NCBI RefSeq assembly: GCF_017876545.1
Contig: NZ_JAGIOD010000001.1
Span: 1,922,001 to 1,986,000, forward strand
Length of the DNA: 64,000 bases
Direction: 5' to 3'
Source: Brachybacterium sacelli
GTDB taxonomy: Bacteria > Actinomycetota > Actinomycetes > Actinomycetales > Dermabacteraceae
Under the pieces are notes generated by a model, which saw only the letters and a program-made list of their open reading frames with translations, did not search any database and had not been told where the DNA came from. Shown here one piece after another: positions 34,615 to 42,877 of this stretch. Each line of letters starts with the position of its first letter. Positions within the stretch are counted from its first letter, which is position 1. The position numbers and the translations under genes are program-made.

Positions 34615-34749
34615 CTGCGGTGAATCCTGTTCCGTATCGTAGAATCCCCGGAGTGTGCAAAAGTTGCAGGGGTAGTTGGGGGAGAGGGTCGGCGTGCCGG
34701 GGCGAGGGAGACGCGGGAGCCCAAGGAGACGAGGGAGAGGAAGCAGGCG

Positions 34750-35757
34750 ATGGCCATGACCCTGAAGGATGTGGCGGCGCGAGCGGGCATCTCGGTCGCC
34801 ACCGCCTCGCGAGCGTTCCAGCGGCCCGAGCTGGTCGGTGCCCTCACCCGGGAGAAGGTGCTCGCCGCCGCGGACGAGCTCGGATACGCCCCCAACCGCA
34901 GCGCCCGCGCGCTGATCACCGGCCGCGCAGGTGTGTACGGCGTGATCGTGCCGGACCTGGAGAACCCCTTCTTCCCGGCCGTGCTCAAGGGCGCCCAGGC
35001 CCGTGCCCACCAGCTCGGCTCGCAGCTGCTGATCACCGACGCGGGGGAGGTGCCGGAGGGGGAGCTGCCGCTGGTGCGCACCCTCGCCGCCCAGGTCGAC
35101 GGCATCGTGCTGTGCTCGAGCCGGATGGACGAGGACTCGCTGCGCGAGGCGGCGACCATGACCCGGCTCAGCCTCGTCAACCGCGTCTCCCCGGTGCTGC
35201 CGGGTGTCTTCGCGGACCCCGCCCCGGGGATCCCCGCGGCGGTGCGGCACCTGCACCGCATGGGCCACCGCCGGATCGGCTACGTCGGCGGGCCCAGCAT
35301 CAGCCGGTCCGACGCGGCCCGTCGCACCGTGATCGAGCGGATCTGCACCGAGTCAGGGCTGGAGTGGACGGACATCGGCGCCTATCCGCCCTCCGTGGAC
35401 GGCGGTCGCAGCGGCGCCGAGGCGGTGCTGCTCACCGACGTCACCGCCGTGCTCGTCTACAACGACGTGATGGCGCTGGCCCTGATGGAGCGCCTGCGCG
35501 GCTTCGGCGTCGACGTCCCCGGCGACCTCAGCGTGGTGGGCTGGGACGACATCGAGTTCTCCGCCCTGGTCACCCCGGGGCTCAGCACCGTGCGCGTCCC
35601 GCGCTACGACATGGGGGCGGAGGCCGTCGATCTGCTCCACGAGCGCGGCGCGGCACCGGGGGACGGGGCCCTGCCCGTCGCCGGGCGGGCCCGCATCGGC
35701 CTGCCGACCGAGTTCGTGCCCCGCGGATCGACCGCGAAGGTCGCCTCCCGCCAGTAG
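34750..35757 (+). CDS. LacI-family transcriptional regulator
   Basis: A 335-residue repressor. The N-terminal helix-turn-helix and hinge (TLKDVAARAGISVATASRAF, ADELGYAPNRSARALITGRA) precede a periplasmic-binding-protein-like sensor domain. That domain carries PDLENPFFPAVLKGAQA, the signature YNDVMALALMERL and VPGDLSVVGWDDIEF. It is divergent from the zinc dehydrogenase/uxaE operon and is expected to control it in response to a sugar acid. No good ribosome-binding site is obvious; GAGGAAGCAGGCG lies upstream of the ATG. Confidence 0.93.
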   Translation: MAMTLKDVAARAGISVATASRAFQRPELVGALTREKVLAAADELGYAPNRSARALITGRAGVYGVIVPDLENPFFPAVLKGAQARAHQLGSQLLITDAGEVPEGELPLVRTLAAQVDGIVLCSSRMDEDSLREAATMTRLSLVNRVSPVLPGVFADPAPGIPAAVRHLHRMGHRRIGYVGGPSISRSDAARRTVIERICTESGLEWTDIGAYPPSVDGGRSGAEAVLLTDVTAVLVYNDVMALALMERLRGFGVDVPGDLSVVGWDDIEFSALVTPGLSTVRVPRYDMGAEAVDLLHERGAAPGDGALPVAGRARIGLPTEFVPRGSTAKVASRQ

Positions 35758-35766
35758 TGTGCGCCC

Positions 35767-36438
35767 ATGAGCGACCTGAGCACTCCCCTCGCGGACGTCC
35801 CCGGCGTCGGGCGGCCGGCGGTGCGCGCCCTCGCCGAGCACGGGCTGAGAACCCTGGCCTCCCTCGACGGAGCGGACTGGGAGGAGCTGTCCGAGCTGCA
35901 CGGCGTCGGCCCCGCTGCGGGGCGTCGGCTGCAGGCGGCCCTCGCCGAGCACGGCGGGACCCTGCAGCACCCGCCCGCACCGCCCAGCGGTACCGCCACG
36001 GTCACCCGCGGGCACACCGGGACGACCGCGAAGGACGTCGTCACCCACGCCACGGAGGTCGATCCTGCGCAGTACGTGGAATCGCTCGGTGCCCGCCGCA
36101 GCCGCGAGGGCCGGTTCCTGCTGGAGCTGTTCGGTGAGGCGACCGGTGCCCCGGCGACCATGTGGGGACCCAGCATGATCGGCTACGGCGAGACCCACTA
36201 CGTGTACGCGAGCGGCCGCGAGGGGGACACCTTCCATGTCGGCTTCAGTCCCCGCAGGGCGGATCTCGCGCTGTACGGGCTGGTGGGCCTCCCGCGCAGC
36301 GACGAGCTACTGGAGCGGATGGGCAGGCACCGCCGTGGCACCGGCTGCGTCTGGGTGAAGAAGCTCGAGGACATCGACGTCGAGGTGCTGGGGGAGCTGG
36401 TCGCCCACGCCTGGGAGACCGATCCCGGCACCTGCTGA
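35767..36438 (+). CDS. Helix-hairpin-helix and DUF1801 domain protein
   Basis: A 223-residue two-domain protein. Residues 8-60 form helix-hairpin-helix repeats (LADVPGVGRPAVRALAEHG; LSELHGVGPAAGRRLQAAL) of the kind that bind DNA backbones. Residues 95-223 are a DUF1801 (YdhG-like) domain: VESLGARRSREGRFLLELF, TMWGPSMIGYGETHYVY, FHVGFSPRRADLALYGLVG, GCVWVKKLEDIDVEVLGEL. The combination is not one I can assign a role to. It starts nine bases after lacI and may share its transcript. Its stop abuts the convergent gntP stop. Confidence 0.85.
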   Translation: MSDLSTPLADVPGVGRPAVRALAEHGLRTLASLDGADWEELSELHGVGPAAGRRLQAALAEHGGTLQHPPAPPSGTATVTRGHTGTTAKDVVTHATEVDPAQYVESLGARRSREGRFLLELFGEATGAPATMWGPSMIGYGETHYVYASGREGDTFHVGFSPRRADLALYGLVGLPRSDELLERMGRHRRGTGCVWVKKLEDIDVEVLGELVAHAWETDPGTC

Positions 36439-37824
36439 TCAGCCGACGAACAGCGAGATCAGCAGCACCATCCCCAAGCCCACCAGGGAGTTGCACAGCT
36501 GCAGCAGGCCCCAGGTCTTCAGGGTGTCCTTGACCGACAGTCCGAAGTAGCCCTTGAACAGCCAGAACGACGCATCGTTGACGTGGGTGAAGGTGTTGGA
36601 GCCGGCGGCGGTGGCCATCACCAGCAGGGCCGGGTCGAGCCCGGCGGCCATCTCGCCGGTCGCCGGGTCGACCACGGCCGCGGCGATGATGCCGGCGGCC
36701 GTCATCGCCGAGACCACGCCCTGGCCGGTGGCCAGACGGATCAGCACGGTGATCGCCCAGGCCATCAGGTACGGGTTGGCGTCCACACCGGTCATCAGGC
36801 CGCCGATGAAGTCGCCGATGCCGGTGTCGATGATGACCTGCTTCAGTGCACCGCCGGCGCCGATGATCAGCACCACCATCGCGATCGCCTTGACCGCCTC
36901 CTCGAACTTGTCCATCACCCAGGAGAAGTCGCGGTTCCGGCGCGTGCCGAACAGGAAGAAGGCGGCGATCATCGCGACGGTGATGGCGACCTCGGAGGAG
37001 CCGACGAAGTTGACCACGTCGTACGCCCAGGTGCCCTCGGTGAGGAAGAGGTTCGCGATCGTCGCCGCGATCATGATCGCGGCAGGGATCAGCGGCGTGA
37101 GGATCGAGACGGCGAAGCCGGGGCGCTCCGAGGGCGGGACCTGTTCGGAGGCCTGCATCATCGCGGGCACCGCGTATTCGAGGTTGCCGAGGAACCGCGG
37201 GAGGACCCAGCCGGTCACGGCGACGGTGACGAGCGCGATCGGGATGCCGTAGATGTAGGTCATGCCGGTGTCGGCGCCGTAGGCGTCGACCAGTGCCACG
37301 GGGCCGGGCTGCGGGACGAACAGGGAGTGCGCGGTGGTGGTGGCCGCGACCGCCGGGATCGCGAGCTTCATGAAGGGCAGCTTCGCCTCGTGGGCGACCG
37401 CGATGATCAGCGGGGCCAGGACGATGAAGGCGACCTCGTAGAACATCGCGAGACCGAACACGGTGCCGCAGACCACCAGCGACACCTTGACCCAGCGCAG
37501 TCCCAGCCGCTGGATGAGGGTCTGGGCGGTCTGGGTGGCGGCCCCGGAATCGACCATCAGCTTCCCGATGACCGCACCGAAGACCACGATGATCGCCAGT
37601 GAGCCGAGGGTGCTGCCGAAGCCCGTGGAGATCGTCTCCATCAGGGATCCGAGGGTGATCTCCTCGCCCGGGATCCACCCGGCCAGCACCGACACCATCT
37701 CGGCCACACCGATCAGGAGCGCCGCCAGCAGCAGGGCGAGCATCGCGTTGAGCTTGTACTTCATGTTCAGCCACAGCATCAGTCCGATGCCGAGGGCGAT
37801 CCACACGATGTGGAGCCATTCCAT
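36439..37824 (-). CDS. GntP-family gluconate/sugar-acid permease
   Basis: A 461-residue transporter of the GntP family with about 12-14 hydrophobic segments. Family motifs include [90 protein letters not shown] and [20 protein letters not shown]. It should import gluconate or a related sugar acid with protons. GGAGG precedes the ATG. It is near but separate from the UxaE/dehydrogenase operon, which suggests a shared sugar-acid pathway. Confidence 0.93.
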   Translation of the reverse strand: MEWLHIVWIALGIGLMLWLNMKYKLNAMLALLLAALLIGVAEMVSVLAGWIPGEEITLGSLMETISTGFGSTLGSLAIIVVFGAVIGKLMVDSGAATQTAQTLIQRLGLRWVKVSLVVCGTVFGLAMFYEVAFIVLAPLIIAVAHEAKLPFMKLAIPAVAATTTAHSLFVPQPGPVALVDAYGADTGMTYIYGIPIALVTVAVTGWVLPRFLGNLEYAVPAMMQASEQVPPSERPGFAVSILTPLIPAAIMIAATIANLFLTEGTWAYDVVNFVGSSEVAITVAMIAAFFLFGTRRNRDFSWVMDKFEEAVKAIAMVVLIIGAGGALKQVIIDTGIGDFIGGLMTGVDANPYLMAWAITVLIRLATGQGVVSAMTAAGIIAAAVVDPATGEMAAGLDPALLVMATAAGSNTFTHVNDASFWLFKGYFGLSVKDTLKTWGLLQLCNSLVGLGMVLLISLFVG

Positions 37825-38153
37825 GGGGGCCTCCGCAGTCTCCTCGGCTCCGGGGGCGGTGCGCGAGTGCTCCGGCCCGGGATCGGTTATTTCCGCGAGG
37901 GAACTTACGCCCGCCGCGAGGGTGCTCCGCGGGGACCACCTGGTCGGAGGCGGACGATGTGACGCGCCTCAAGGAGGATTGCCACGAGTTGCCGCCCTGG
38001 TCACGCGCGGATGTGACGTGGCCGGCAGGGTGGCCTCGCACTCACCCGGGCGGTGCCGCCCGGCGGGGCCGAGCGGACCGGCCTACGATGCCGCGTGGCG
38101 CCCACGGCCCTCGCCGGGGATGGGCGCCATCGAGAGGAGCGGGGAGGAGAGCC
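37825..38153. other. Gap between gntP and the potassium channel
   Basis: A 329-base divergent promoter region without a convincing gene. It contains a short AT-richer stretch (TTATTTCC near 37890) and the 17-mer CGCGCGGATGTGACGTG (38004-38020), which recurs at 40462-40478. GGGGAGGAGA before 38154 is the ribosome-binding site of the channel gene. Confidence 0.5.
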
Positions 38154-39905
38154 ATGGATCTGCCCGAGGGCTTGCGGCGTGCAGAGCGCGTGCCGATCGT
38201 GCGTCGGCGCTCGCGGGCCGGCGTGCTGATCGTCGTGATCGGCGCGGTGATGGTCCTGGCCCACGCCGCCGGGTTCCTGGTGCTGATGGCGCTGGAGGGG
38301 CGGGAGTACTCCGTCGTCGCCGCCGTCTACTGGGCGATCACGACCATGTCGACTCTCGGCTACGGGGACATCACCTTCGACAGCGACGCCGGGCGGCTGT
38401 TCTCCCTGTGGGTCCTGCTCAGCGGTGTCGTCTACATGCTCGTGCTGCTGCCCTTCTTCGTCATCCAGTACATCGTCACGCCCTGGCTGGACCGGCGCCG
38501 CACCTCGCGCACGCCGCGCAAGGTCCCCGCCCCGCTGCGCGACCACGTCCTGCTGGTGGGCTCCGACGCCGTCACCCAGGCCTTCGCCGCCCGGGCGGAG
38601 CGCTCGCAGGTGCCCGCGGTCCTCGTCGTCGAAAACCCCGTCGAGGCCGGTCAGCTCCATGACCAGGGGCGGCAGGTCGTCGTCGGCCCGCTCGACTCCG
38701 CGATGACCTATCGCAACGCGGGTGCGGACCGGGCGCGTCTGGTGGTCTCGACCCTGTCGGACACCGCGAACACGAACGTCGCGTTCACCGTCCGGCAGGT
38801 CTCCGGGGACGTCCCGGTCGCGGTGACCGCGAGCAAGCCCGTGTCCGTCGACGTGCTGGGTCTGGCCGGATCCGACCACGTGCTCGAGCTCGGTGCCGTG
38901 CTGGGCCGGGAGATGGCCGGTCGCGTGCTCGGCTCGACGGGCAGGGTCCACCGCATCGGCAGCTTCGGGGACACCTTCATCGCGGAGGCGGCCGCCCGAG
39001 GCACCGCCCTGGTGGGCATGACGCTGGGGGAGGCCCTCGCGGAGCTGCGCCCGTGCGTGCGCATCCTGGCTGTCCTGCGCAAGGGTCGGCTGCGCCCGCT
39101 GAAGCCCGAGCTGCGGATCACGGAGACGACGGTGCTGATCCTCGCCGGGGAGCAGGAGGAGCTCGCCGCCTACGACGAGCAGTTCCAGGCCCAGGAGCAG
39201 TCCGAGGACCCGGTGATCGTCCTGGGCGGCGGCCGGGTGGGACGCTCCGCCTCCCGTGAGCTGACCGACCAGGGGGTGCCCAACACGATCGTCGAGCAGC
39301 TCCCGGGCCGGGTGGAGAACTCCTACTCGGCCCTCGAGGGCACTGCCTCCTATTCGGTGGTCGACGGGGACGCCGCGGACCAGCGGATCCTGCGTCGTGC
39401 GGGACTCGACTGCGCCTCCGCCGTGCTGGTGACGCCCCGCGACGACGATCTGAACGTCTACCTCACCCTGTTCTGCCGGCGCCTGCGGCCCGAGCTCCAG
39501 GTGGTCTCCCGCGCCACCTACGAGCGCAACGTGGCCACCCTGTACCGCGCGGGGGCCGACGGGGTGCTGTCCTACGCCACCATCGGCGCCACCGACCTGT
39601 GGAACCACGCCGGGCTCAGCCATCGCGTGCTGGTGGCCGAGGGCAACGAGCTGTTCCTGGTGCCGCGCCCGTCCTCGCTGGTGCGCCGCTCCGTGCGCGA
39701 CTCCGAGGTGCACCGCCGCACCGGCTGCCACATCGTCGCGGTGGCCGACGAGGACGGCACCCTCAGCTACGACACCGAGTCCGTCCCCTCCTCCCCGGGC
39801 AAGCTGCTGCTGCTCGGGGACCGCCACGCCGAGCGGCTCTTCCGCGAGGCCTATCTGCGGCGTCGCCGGCCCCGGCCGACCGGCCGCGTCGGCCCACCCC
39901 GATAG
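38154..39905 (+). CDS. Ion channel with two TrkA-N (RCK) domains
   Basis: A 583-residue potassium-channel-like protein. Two membrane helices (about residues 22-46 and 80-105) flank a pore loop with the selectivity filter TLGYGDI. A first RCK/TrkA-N domain follows (HVLLVGSDAVTQAFAARAE). After a TrkA-C-like region comes a second RCK domain starting VIVLGGGRVGRSASRELTDQG with a full glycine motif, whereas the first domain's GSDAVT is degenerate. The architecture resembles BK/MthK-like or GsuK-type channels gated by ligand binding to RCK domains. The start ATG 38154 follows GGGGAGGAGA. A peroxiredoxin gene lies 63 bases downstream. Confidence 0.9.
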   Translation: MDLPEGLRRAERVPIVRRRSRAGVLIVVIGAVMVLAHAAGFLVLMALEGREYSVVAAVYWAITTMSTLGYGDITFDSDAGRLFSLWVLLSGVVYMLVLLPFFVIQYIVTPWLDRRRTSRTPRKVPAPLRDHVLLVGSDAVTQAFAARAERSQVPAVLVVENPVEAGQLHDQGRQVVVGPLDSAMTYRNAGADRARLVVSTLSDTANTNVAFTVRQVSGDVPVAVTASKPVSVDVLGLAGSDHVLELGAVLGREMAGRVLGSTGRVHRIGSFGDTFIAEAAARGTALVGMTLGEALAELRPCVRILAVLRKGRLRPLKPELRITETTVLILAGEQEELAAYDEQFQAQEQSEDPVIVLGGGRVGRSASRELTDQGVPNTIVEQLPGRVENSYSALEGTASYSVVDGDAADQRILRRAGLDCASAVLVTPRDDDLNVYLTLFCRRLRPELQVVSRATYERNVATLYRAGADGVLSYATIGATDLWNHAGLSHRVLVAEGNELFLVPRPSSLVRRSVRDSEVHRRTGCHIVAVADEDGTLSYDTESVPSSPGKLLLLGDRHAERLFREAYLRRRRPRPTGRVGPPR

Positions 39906-39968
39906 CCTGTCCACGAGCCGTCGGTGCTCCCGATGCGCCGCCCCGCCCCCATCGCACCCAGGAGAGAC

Positions 39969-40442
39969 ATGCCCGCCCCCGTGAAGCTCGCCGTCGGCGA
40001 CCGCGCCCCCGAGTTCGACCTGCCCACCGCCGGCGGCGACCGGGTGAGCCTCGCCGCACTGCGCGGCGCCCCGGCCCTGCTCTGGTTCTATCCCGCCGCG
40101 AACACCTCCCTGTGCACGAAGCAGGCCTGCGACCTGCGCGACAACCATCAGATGTTCACGGGCGCCGGGTACCGCGTGGTGGGCATCTCTCCGGACCCCA
40201 TCGCGGAGCTCGATCGCTTCGTCGAGCAGCAGGGCTTGCCGTACACCCTCGCCGGCGATGAGTCCCACCAGGTCATGGAGGCCTACGGCGCGTGGGGCGA
40301 GAAGAACATGTACGGCAGGACGGTCGAGGGCACCATCCGCTCGACCTTCGCGATCGACGCCGAGGGCGTGCTGACCTTCGTGAAATATCGCGTGGGCACC
40401 CCGAAGCACATCGCGCTGCTGCAGGAGAAGCTGGGGCTCTGA
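39969..40442 (+). CDS. Peroxiredoxin, AhpC/BCP type
   Basis: A 157-residue thiol peroxidase. The peroxidatic Cys49 is in TSLCTKQAC and the probable resolving Cys54 is five residues on, the spacing of alpha-type BCP/PrxQ proteins. The usual Thr-Pro before Cys is Asn-Thr-Ser here, a slight deviation. Other family parts are PEFDLPTAGGDRVSLAALRG, LLWFYPAAN and GTIRSTFAIDAEG. GGAGAG precedes the ATG. It probably reduces peroxides with a thioredoxin-like partner in the cytoplasm. Confidence 0.92.
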   Translation: MPAPVKLAVGDRAPEFDLPTAGGDRVSLAALRGAPALLWFYPAANTSLCTKQACDLRDNHQMFTGAGYRVVGISPDPIAELDRFVEQQGLPYTLAGDESHQVMEAYGAWGEKNMYGRTVEGTIRSTFAIDAEGVLTFVKYRVGTPKHIALLQEKLGL

Positions 40443-40495
40443 GCTCTCGGTGCGGCGGCCCCGCGCGGATGTGACGTGATCTGCGCGCTCCTGCT

Positions 40496-40524
40496 TTGGA
40501 GCACTCCCCGCGCTCCCGTATGCT
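40496..40524 (+). promoter_or_regulatory. tRNA-Ser promoter
   Basis: TTGGAG (40496-40501) and TATGCT (40519-40524) are 17 bases apart, predicting transcription from about 40531. A 17-base palindrome GTGCCCGG-A-CCGGGCAC (40533-40549) lies between the promoter and the tRNA and would fold in the precursor leader. Confidence 0.65.
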
Positions 40525-40551
40525 GTATCGGCGTGCCCGGACCGGGCACCA

Positions 40552-40640
40552 GGAGACGTGGCAGAGCGGCCGAATGCGCTCCCCTGCTAAGGGAGTAGGC
40601 GACCAAAATCGCCTCGGAGGTTCAAATCCTCTCGTCTCCG
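40552..40640 (+). tRNA. tRNA-Ser (anticodon GCT)
   Basis: An 89-base class II tRNA. The acceptor arms GGAGACG (40552-40558) and CGTCTCC (40633-40639) pair fully, followed by discriminator G. The anticodon stem CTCCC/GGGAG encloses loop CTGCTAA with anticodon GCT at 40586-40588. A long variable arm GGCGA...TCGCC is present, and the T arm is GGAGG-TTCAAAT-CCTCT. CCA is not encoded. It reads AGC and AGT serine codons. Confidence 0.96.
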
Positions 40641-40645
40641 CCGCG

Positions 40646-40692
40646 GAGAAGGCCCCTGGCCTGCGAGGACATCGCAGACCAGGGGCCTTCTC
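40646..40692 (+). terminator. Terminator after tRNA-Ser
   Basis: A very strong hairpin: GAGAAGGCCCCTGG (40646-40659) pairs perfectly with 40679-40692, and an inner CTGCGA/TCGCAG stem (40661-40666 with 40672-40677) almost closes the rest. It begins six bases after the tRNA. Confidence 0.8.
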
Positions 40693-40724
40693 GCAGTCCT
40701 CGCAGTCTCGCAGTCCTCGCAGTG
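40691..40724. repeat. 17-bp tandem repeat, two copies
   Basis: TCGCAGTCCTCGCAGTC (40691-40707) is repeated immediately at 40708-40724 with one mismatch at the last base. Each unit is itself two near-copies of TCGCAGTC, so there are four short copies. The first overlaps the end of the terminator. Confidence 0.85.
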
Positions 40725-40753
40725 GCTGCTCGCGACGCCGGGCGCGGGGCGGC

Positions 40754-41563
40754 TCAGCTGGTCGGGCCGCCCTCGCCGAGGGAGGGCCACTCCGGGGCGG
40801 TGGACTCCAGCAGATCCGGGTCACGCACGACCTCGGTGTCCTCGTCGGCCTCGTCACCGGAGCGCAGGCGCGCGGCGAGTTCCTGCAGCGACTCGCGCAG
40901 CAGGGCGCGGGCCCGGGAGGCGTCGCCGCGCGAGAGGGCCTCCAGCAGGTCCTCGTGCGTGGAGGTGATGTCGGCCCGCACGCCGAAGCCGAGCGGATCG
41001 GAGAAGCTGCCCATCCGGGTGAGGATCACGATCGTGTTCATCGAGGTGGCCAGGAAACGGTTGCGGGAGAGCTCGGCGAGCTGCTGATGCAGGTCCAGGT
41101 CGGCGTTGCCGGCCTCGATGACCTCCTCGGCCTCCAGCGAGGCGCGGCTGCGTTCCAGGCATGCCCGCAGCGGGGCGAGCAGGTGGTCGACCTGGGCGTC
41201 CTGGCCGCTCGCGCGCAACCGGGTGACCTGCTCGGCGACGATCGTGGCGGCCTGCATCTCGATGCCCAGGCGGTAGTCGATGAAGTCCGACATCGTCTCG
41301 GCGTCCATGCGGGTGACGAAGAGGCCGCGGCCGGGGATCTGGGTGAGCAGGCCGTCGCGCACCAGGCGCTGGCAGGCCTCGCGCAGCGAGGAGCGGGAGA
41401 TGCCCATCTGGCGGGAGACCTGCACCTCGGGCACCGCATCGCCCGGACGGAGGTCGCCGTAGTAGATGGCGTTGCGCAGCTCGAGCTCGGCCTGATCGAT
41501 GATCGAGGGCCGGCGCAGAGGCTGCATCATCGGCAGCTGCACACCTTCATGGCGAGTCGTCAT
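40754..41563 (-). CDS. GntR-family regulator, FadR (FCD) subfamily
   Basis: A 269-residue regulator. The winged helix (LELRNAIYYGDLRPGDAVPE, VSRQMGISRSSLREACQRLV, LLTQIPGRGLFV) is followed by an all-helical FCD ligand domain with YRLGIEMQAATIVAEQ, ADLDLHQQLAELSRN and THEDLLEALSRGD, whose Asp and His residues bind metal in relatives. AAGGAGG precedes ATG 41563. It is divergent from ehuB, and a sequence matching the FadR-subfamily operator pattern lies before ehuB, so it is the likely controller of ectoine uptake. Confidence 0.9.
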   Translation of the reverse strand: MTTRHEGVQLPMMQPLRRPSIIDQAELELRNAIYYGDLRPGDAVPEVQVSRQMGISRSSLREACQRLVRDGLLTQIPGRGLFVTRMDAETMSDFIDYRLGIEMQAATIVAEQVTRLRASGQDAQVDHLLAPLRACLERSRASLEAEEVIEAGNADLDLHQQLAELSRNRFLATSMNTIVILTRMGSFSDPLGFGVRADITSTHEDLLEALSRGDASRARALLRESLQELAARLRSGDEADEDTEVVRDPDLLESTAPEWPSLGEGGPTS

Positions 41564-41868
41564 CGCCGTCCTCCTTGCTCCTGTGCGCTCGTGCGCGGCG
41601 CACATCGCGCCGCGACATCCTAGAACGGTGCGGGCGGTGCGACGTAGCTCGTACGCCCCGTCCGTGATCCTCGCAGCTCGCTCGTCCTGCAGTCCCTGGC
41701 ATCACGATCCCATGGCGCGGGGTCACGACCGGATCACGAAACGTCTCCGTCCCGATCGTAGGGCTCGACTCCCCGATAACGTGGACGGTAATCCGATATC
41801 CAGACGTCCGATTGTCCGACAACCGCGAGGGTCGTCGTGCATCGAGAGCACGTGAGAGGGAGCACCCC
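41564..41868. other. Divergent promoter region between the GntR gene and ehuB
   Basis: A 305-base gap without a gene. The half next to ehuB (about 41730-41825) is AT-richer and contains the operator candidate at 41812-41822 and repeated GTCCGA blocks. No -35/-10 pair stands out clearly. Confidence 0.5.
41812..41822 (+). promoter_or_regulatory. FadR-type operator before ehuB
   Basis: TTGTCCGACAA is a perfect TTGT-CCG-ACAA palindrome and fits the FadR-subfamily consensus TNGTNNNACNA exactly. It lies 47 bases upstream of the ehuB ATG and faces the divergent FadR-type regulator gene. Confidence 0.6.
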
Positions 41869-42792
41869 ATGCACAATCGCCGAACCTTCGTCCGCGGGAG
41901 CGGTCTCGTCCTGTCGGCTGCGGCGCTGGGCGGTCTGGCCGCTTGCAGCCGAACCAGTCAGAACACCGGCGGCGGAGGCGGCGGAGCCAGCGACGGCGGC
42001 GGGGGCGATCTCCTCTCCCAGCTCCAGGACAAGGGCACCATCACGGTGGGGTTCGCCGGCGAGGCGCCCTACAGCTTCGAGGACGGTGGCGAGCTCCAGG
42101 GTGCGTCCGTCGCCATGCACCGCGAGATCTTCGGTGAGCTGGGCATCGACACCGTCGAGGGCAAGCTCGTCGACTGGAACTCGCTGATCCCGGGCCTGAA
42201 CAGCAACCAGTTCGACGCGGTCAGCGCCGGGATGTCGATCCTTCCGGAGCGCTGCGCCGAGGCCGCCTTCAGCCACCCCGAGTTCCAGTACACGACCGCG
42301 CTGATGGTCCCCGAGGGCAACCCCGAGGGACTGGAGAACATGCAGTCCTTCGTCGACTCCGGCCTGACCGTCGCCACCATGTCCGGCGCGGTCGAGTCCA
42401 CCTACGCCGCGGATCTCGAACTGGACAGCATCGAGGTCGGCGGCCCGCAGGACGGCGTGGACGCGCTGAAGGCCGGCAACGCCGCCGCCTTCGCGCTCAC
42501 CGCCATCTCGCTGAACTGGCTGGCGGACAACACCGTCGACGGCGTCGAGGTGACCGAGAGCTTCGTCGCGAACATCAACGACGTCAAGCAGTTCGGTGCC
42601 GGCGGCACCGTGTTCCGCAAGGACGACACCTCCCTGCTGGATGCCTACAACGAGAAGCTCGACGAGATCATCGCCGATCCGGAGCGCTACCTCTCGATCG
42701 TCGGCGACTTCGGCTTCACCGAGGAGGAGCTGCCGCCCGAGGACATGACGACCGAGATCCTGTGCGCGGACGATCTGTCGTCCCTGCAGTGA
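41869..42792 (+). CDS. ehuB: Ectoine/hydroxyectoine-binding protein EhuB
   Basis: A 307-residue lipoprotein that delivers ectoines to the ABC importer. The N terminus has NRRTFVRGSG (Tat-like), a hydrophobic stretch and lipobox LAAC with Cys26, then a Gly-rich linker. The mature part matches EhuB-type family-3 binding proteins: TVGFAGEAPYSFEDGGELQG, LIPGLNSNQFDAVSAGMSIL, PERCAEAAFSHPEF. It starts the operon ehuB-ehuC-ehuD-ehuA, which would supply a compatible solute for osmotic protection or nutrition. No ectoine-degradation gene is nearby. Confidence 0.9.
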   Translation: MHNRRTFVRGSGLVLSAAALGGLAACSRTSQNTGGGGGGASDGGGGDLLSQLQDKGTITVGFAGEAPYSFEDGGELQGASVAMHREIFGELGIDTVEGKLVDWNSLIPGLNSNQFDAVSAGMSILPERCAEAAFSHPEFQYTTALMVPEGNPEGLENMQSFVDSGLTVATMSGAVESTYAADLELDSIEVGGPQDGVDALKAGNAAAFALTAISLNWLADNTVDGVEVTESFVANINDVKQFGAGGTVFRKDDTSLLDAYNEKLDEIIADPERYLSIVGDFGFTEEELPPEDMTTEILCADDLSSLQ

Positions 42793-42877
42793 TCCTCGGC
42801 CACAGCGATGAGCTCGACCCGGCGCGTCCCTCGGCGGGGCGCGCCGGCTCCGTGCTCGCCCAGGAGGTGAGCAGCCG

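Noticed and set aside
40691..40724. Possible CRISPR-like repeats
   Set aside because: The 17-bp units are directly adjacent with no spacers, and only two copies exist.
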